Below are positions 23,034-23,424 of a DNA stretch of 23,424 bases, piece after piece (within the stretch, counting starts at the first letter, position 1; each line of letters starts with the position of its first letter). The notes beneath the pieces were generated by a model. That model did no database searches, was not told where the DNA came from, and saw only the letters and a list, made by a program, of their open reading frames with translations. The translations under genes were made by a program, and so were the position numbers. This stretch comes from Sphingomonas sp. CCH10-B3 (GTDB taxonomy: Bacteria; Pseudomonadota; Alphaproteobacteria; Sphingomonadales; Sphingomonadaceae). The DNA lies in contig NZ_LSIJ01000087.1 in assembly GCF_001556185.1 (NCBI RefSeq), forward strand, positions 1 through 23,424. The letters are read 5' to 3'.

Positions 23034-23080
23034 TTTTGGAAGAGGCAGGACCGGGGCGAGAATTGCGCTAGGTTGCCACC

Positions 23081-23424
23081 ATGGAATCGATCGCGTTCGA
23101 ACGGGCGGCTTATGTGCCGATCACCAACCGCCGCCGGGCCGTGTCGATTGCCTTGGTCGCAGCGCTTTACATCGCGGCGCTCGTCATTCTGCTGACGGTC
23201 CGCGAGGCCGTTTCGCCGCCCCCGCCCGTGCGCGACCGGCCGATCGTCGTCACGCTGCTGCCGCTCGACAAGCCGCCTGAGCCCGAAGCGCCGCGCCCGC
23301 TCGATCGCCCGGCCGAGCGCGCCCGGACGCAGGCGCCGCAACCCACCGTGCTACCGACGGTCGATGCGCCGCCACCGCTTCCCTCGCCGCGGCCGCTGCC
23401 CGCGCCAGCACCTGCCGTCGCGGC
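23081..23424 (+). CDS. TonB-like energy transducer N-terminal part (cut by window edge)
   Basis: An open frame of 114 complete codons running off the right edge. Residues 1-20 are cytoplasmic (MESIAFERAAYVPITNRRRA), one TM helix spans about 21-40 (VSIALVAALYIAALVILLTV), and the rest is strongly proline-rich with acidic and basic residues (DKPPEPEAPRP and repeats of PxP). A short cytoplasmic tail, single signal-anchor helix and Pro-rich periplasmic spacer is the layout of TonB proteins, which couple the proton gradient to outer-membrane receptors. The conserved C-terminal TonB domain lies outside the window, so the assignment rests on layout alone. AGG at 23070-23072 is eight bases before the ATG. 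Another Pro-rich single-TM protein is possible. Confidence 0.65.
   Translation, partial: MESIAFERAAYVPITNRRRAVSIALVAALYIAALVILLTVREAVSPPPPVRDRPIVVTLLPLDKPPEPEAPRPLDRPAERARTQAPQPTVLPTVDAPPPLPSPRPLPAPAPAVA

Noticed and set aside
23036..23064. TTGGAA and AGAATT, 17 bases apart, as promoter of the TonB-like gene
   Set aside because: Spacing is right but the -10 match is weak, and there is no second support.

Overview
The window looks like a chromosomal segment of a GC-rich alphaproteobacterium, most likely a sphingomonad (Sphingomonas or a close relative). This rests on the aa3 oxidase gene order, the pyrE-pdxJ-acpS-lepB order, the style of the proteins, and short GC-rich hairpin repeats of a kind common in sphingomonad intergenic DNA. 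No database search was possible, so the genus is an inference. I see no rRNA, tRNA, CRISPR array, prophage or classical insertion sequence. Coding density is very high and no gene-free stretch reaches 300 bases.

Left part (1-9215). A GxxExxY-family gene sits inside a perfect 25-bp inverted repeat. To its right a long minus-strand operon reads leftward from about 9290: ctaC, ctaD, ctaB, a 44-codon CoxF-like gene, ctaG, ctaE, a DUF983 gene, surf1, thrC and an RlmI-like methyltransferase. It encodes the three core subunits of the aa3-type cytochrome c oxidase with farnesylation (ctaB), CuB insertion (ctaG) and assembly (surf1) factors; thrC and the methyltransferase ride at the distal end. A cluster of hairpins (6311-6429) separates ctaD from ctaB.

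Middle part (9440-18017). A plus-strand operon encodes pyrE, pdxJ, acpS, lepB, an AI-2E/PerM-type membrane protein and a maleylacetoacetate isomerase-like GST. It is followed by a tight group of an unrecognised polytopic membrane protein, a secreted DUF2141 protein and a GT4 glycosyltransferase. A GT-C (ArnT/PMT-like) membrane glycosyltransferase converges on that group and overlaps the GT4 gene by 19 bp. This block is the least understood part and the best candidate for an undescribed envelope-glycan function.

Right part (18075-23424). A Tat-exported PhoD phosphatase converges on ubiG across a pair of hairpins with compensatory base changes. ubiG and lysC diverge from a short region with two overlapping predicted promoters. 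lysC is translationally coupled to a nitronate monooxygenase-family gene and carries a plausible internal start for a separate ACT-domain subunit. A further short inverted repeat precedes a TonB-like gene cut by the window edge.

A recurring feature is the 4-bp start/stop overlap (ATGA, GTGA or TTGA) at eight gene junctions, usually with a non-ATG start, suggesting widespread translational coupling.
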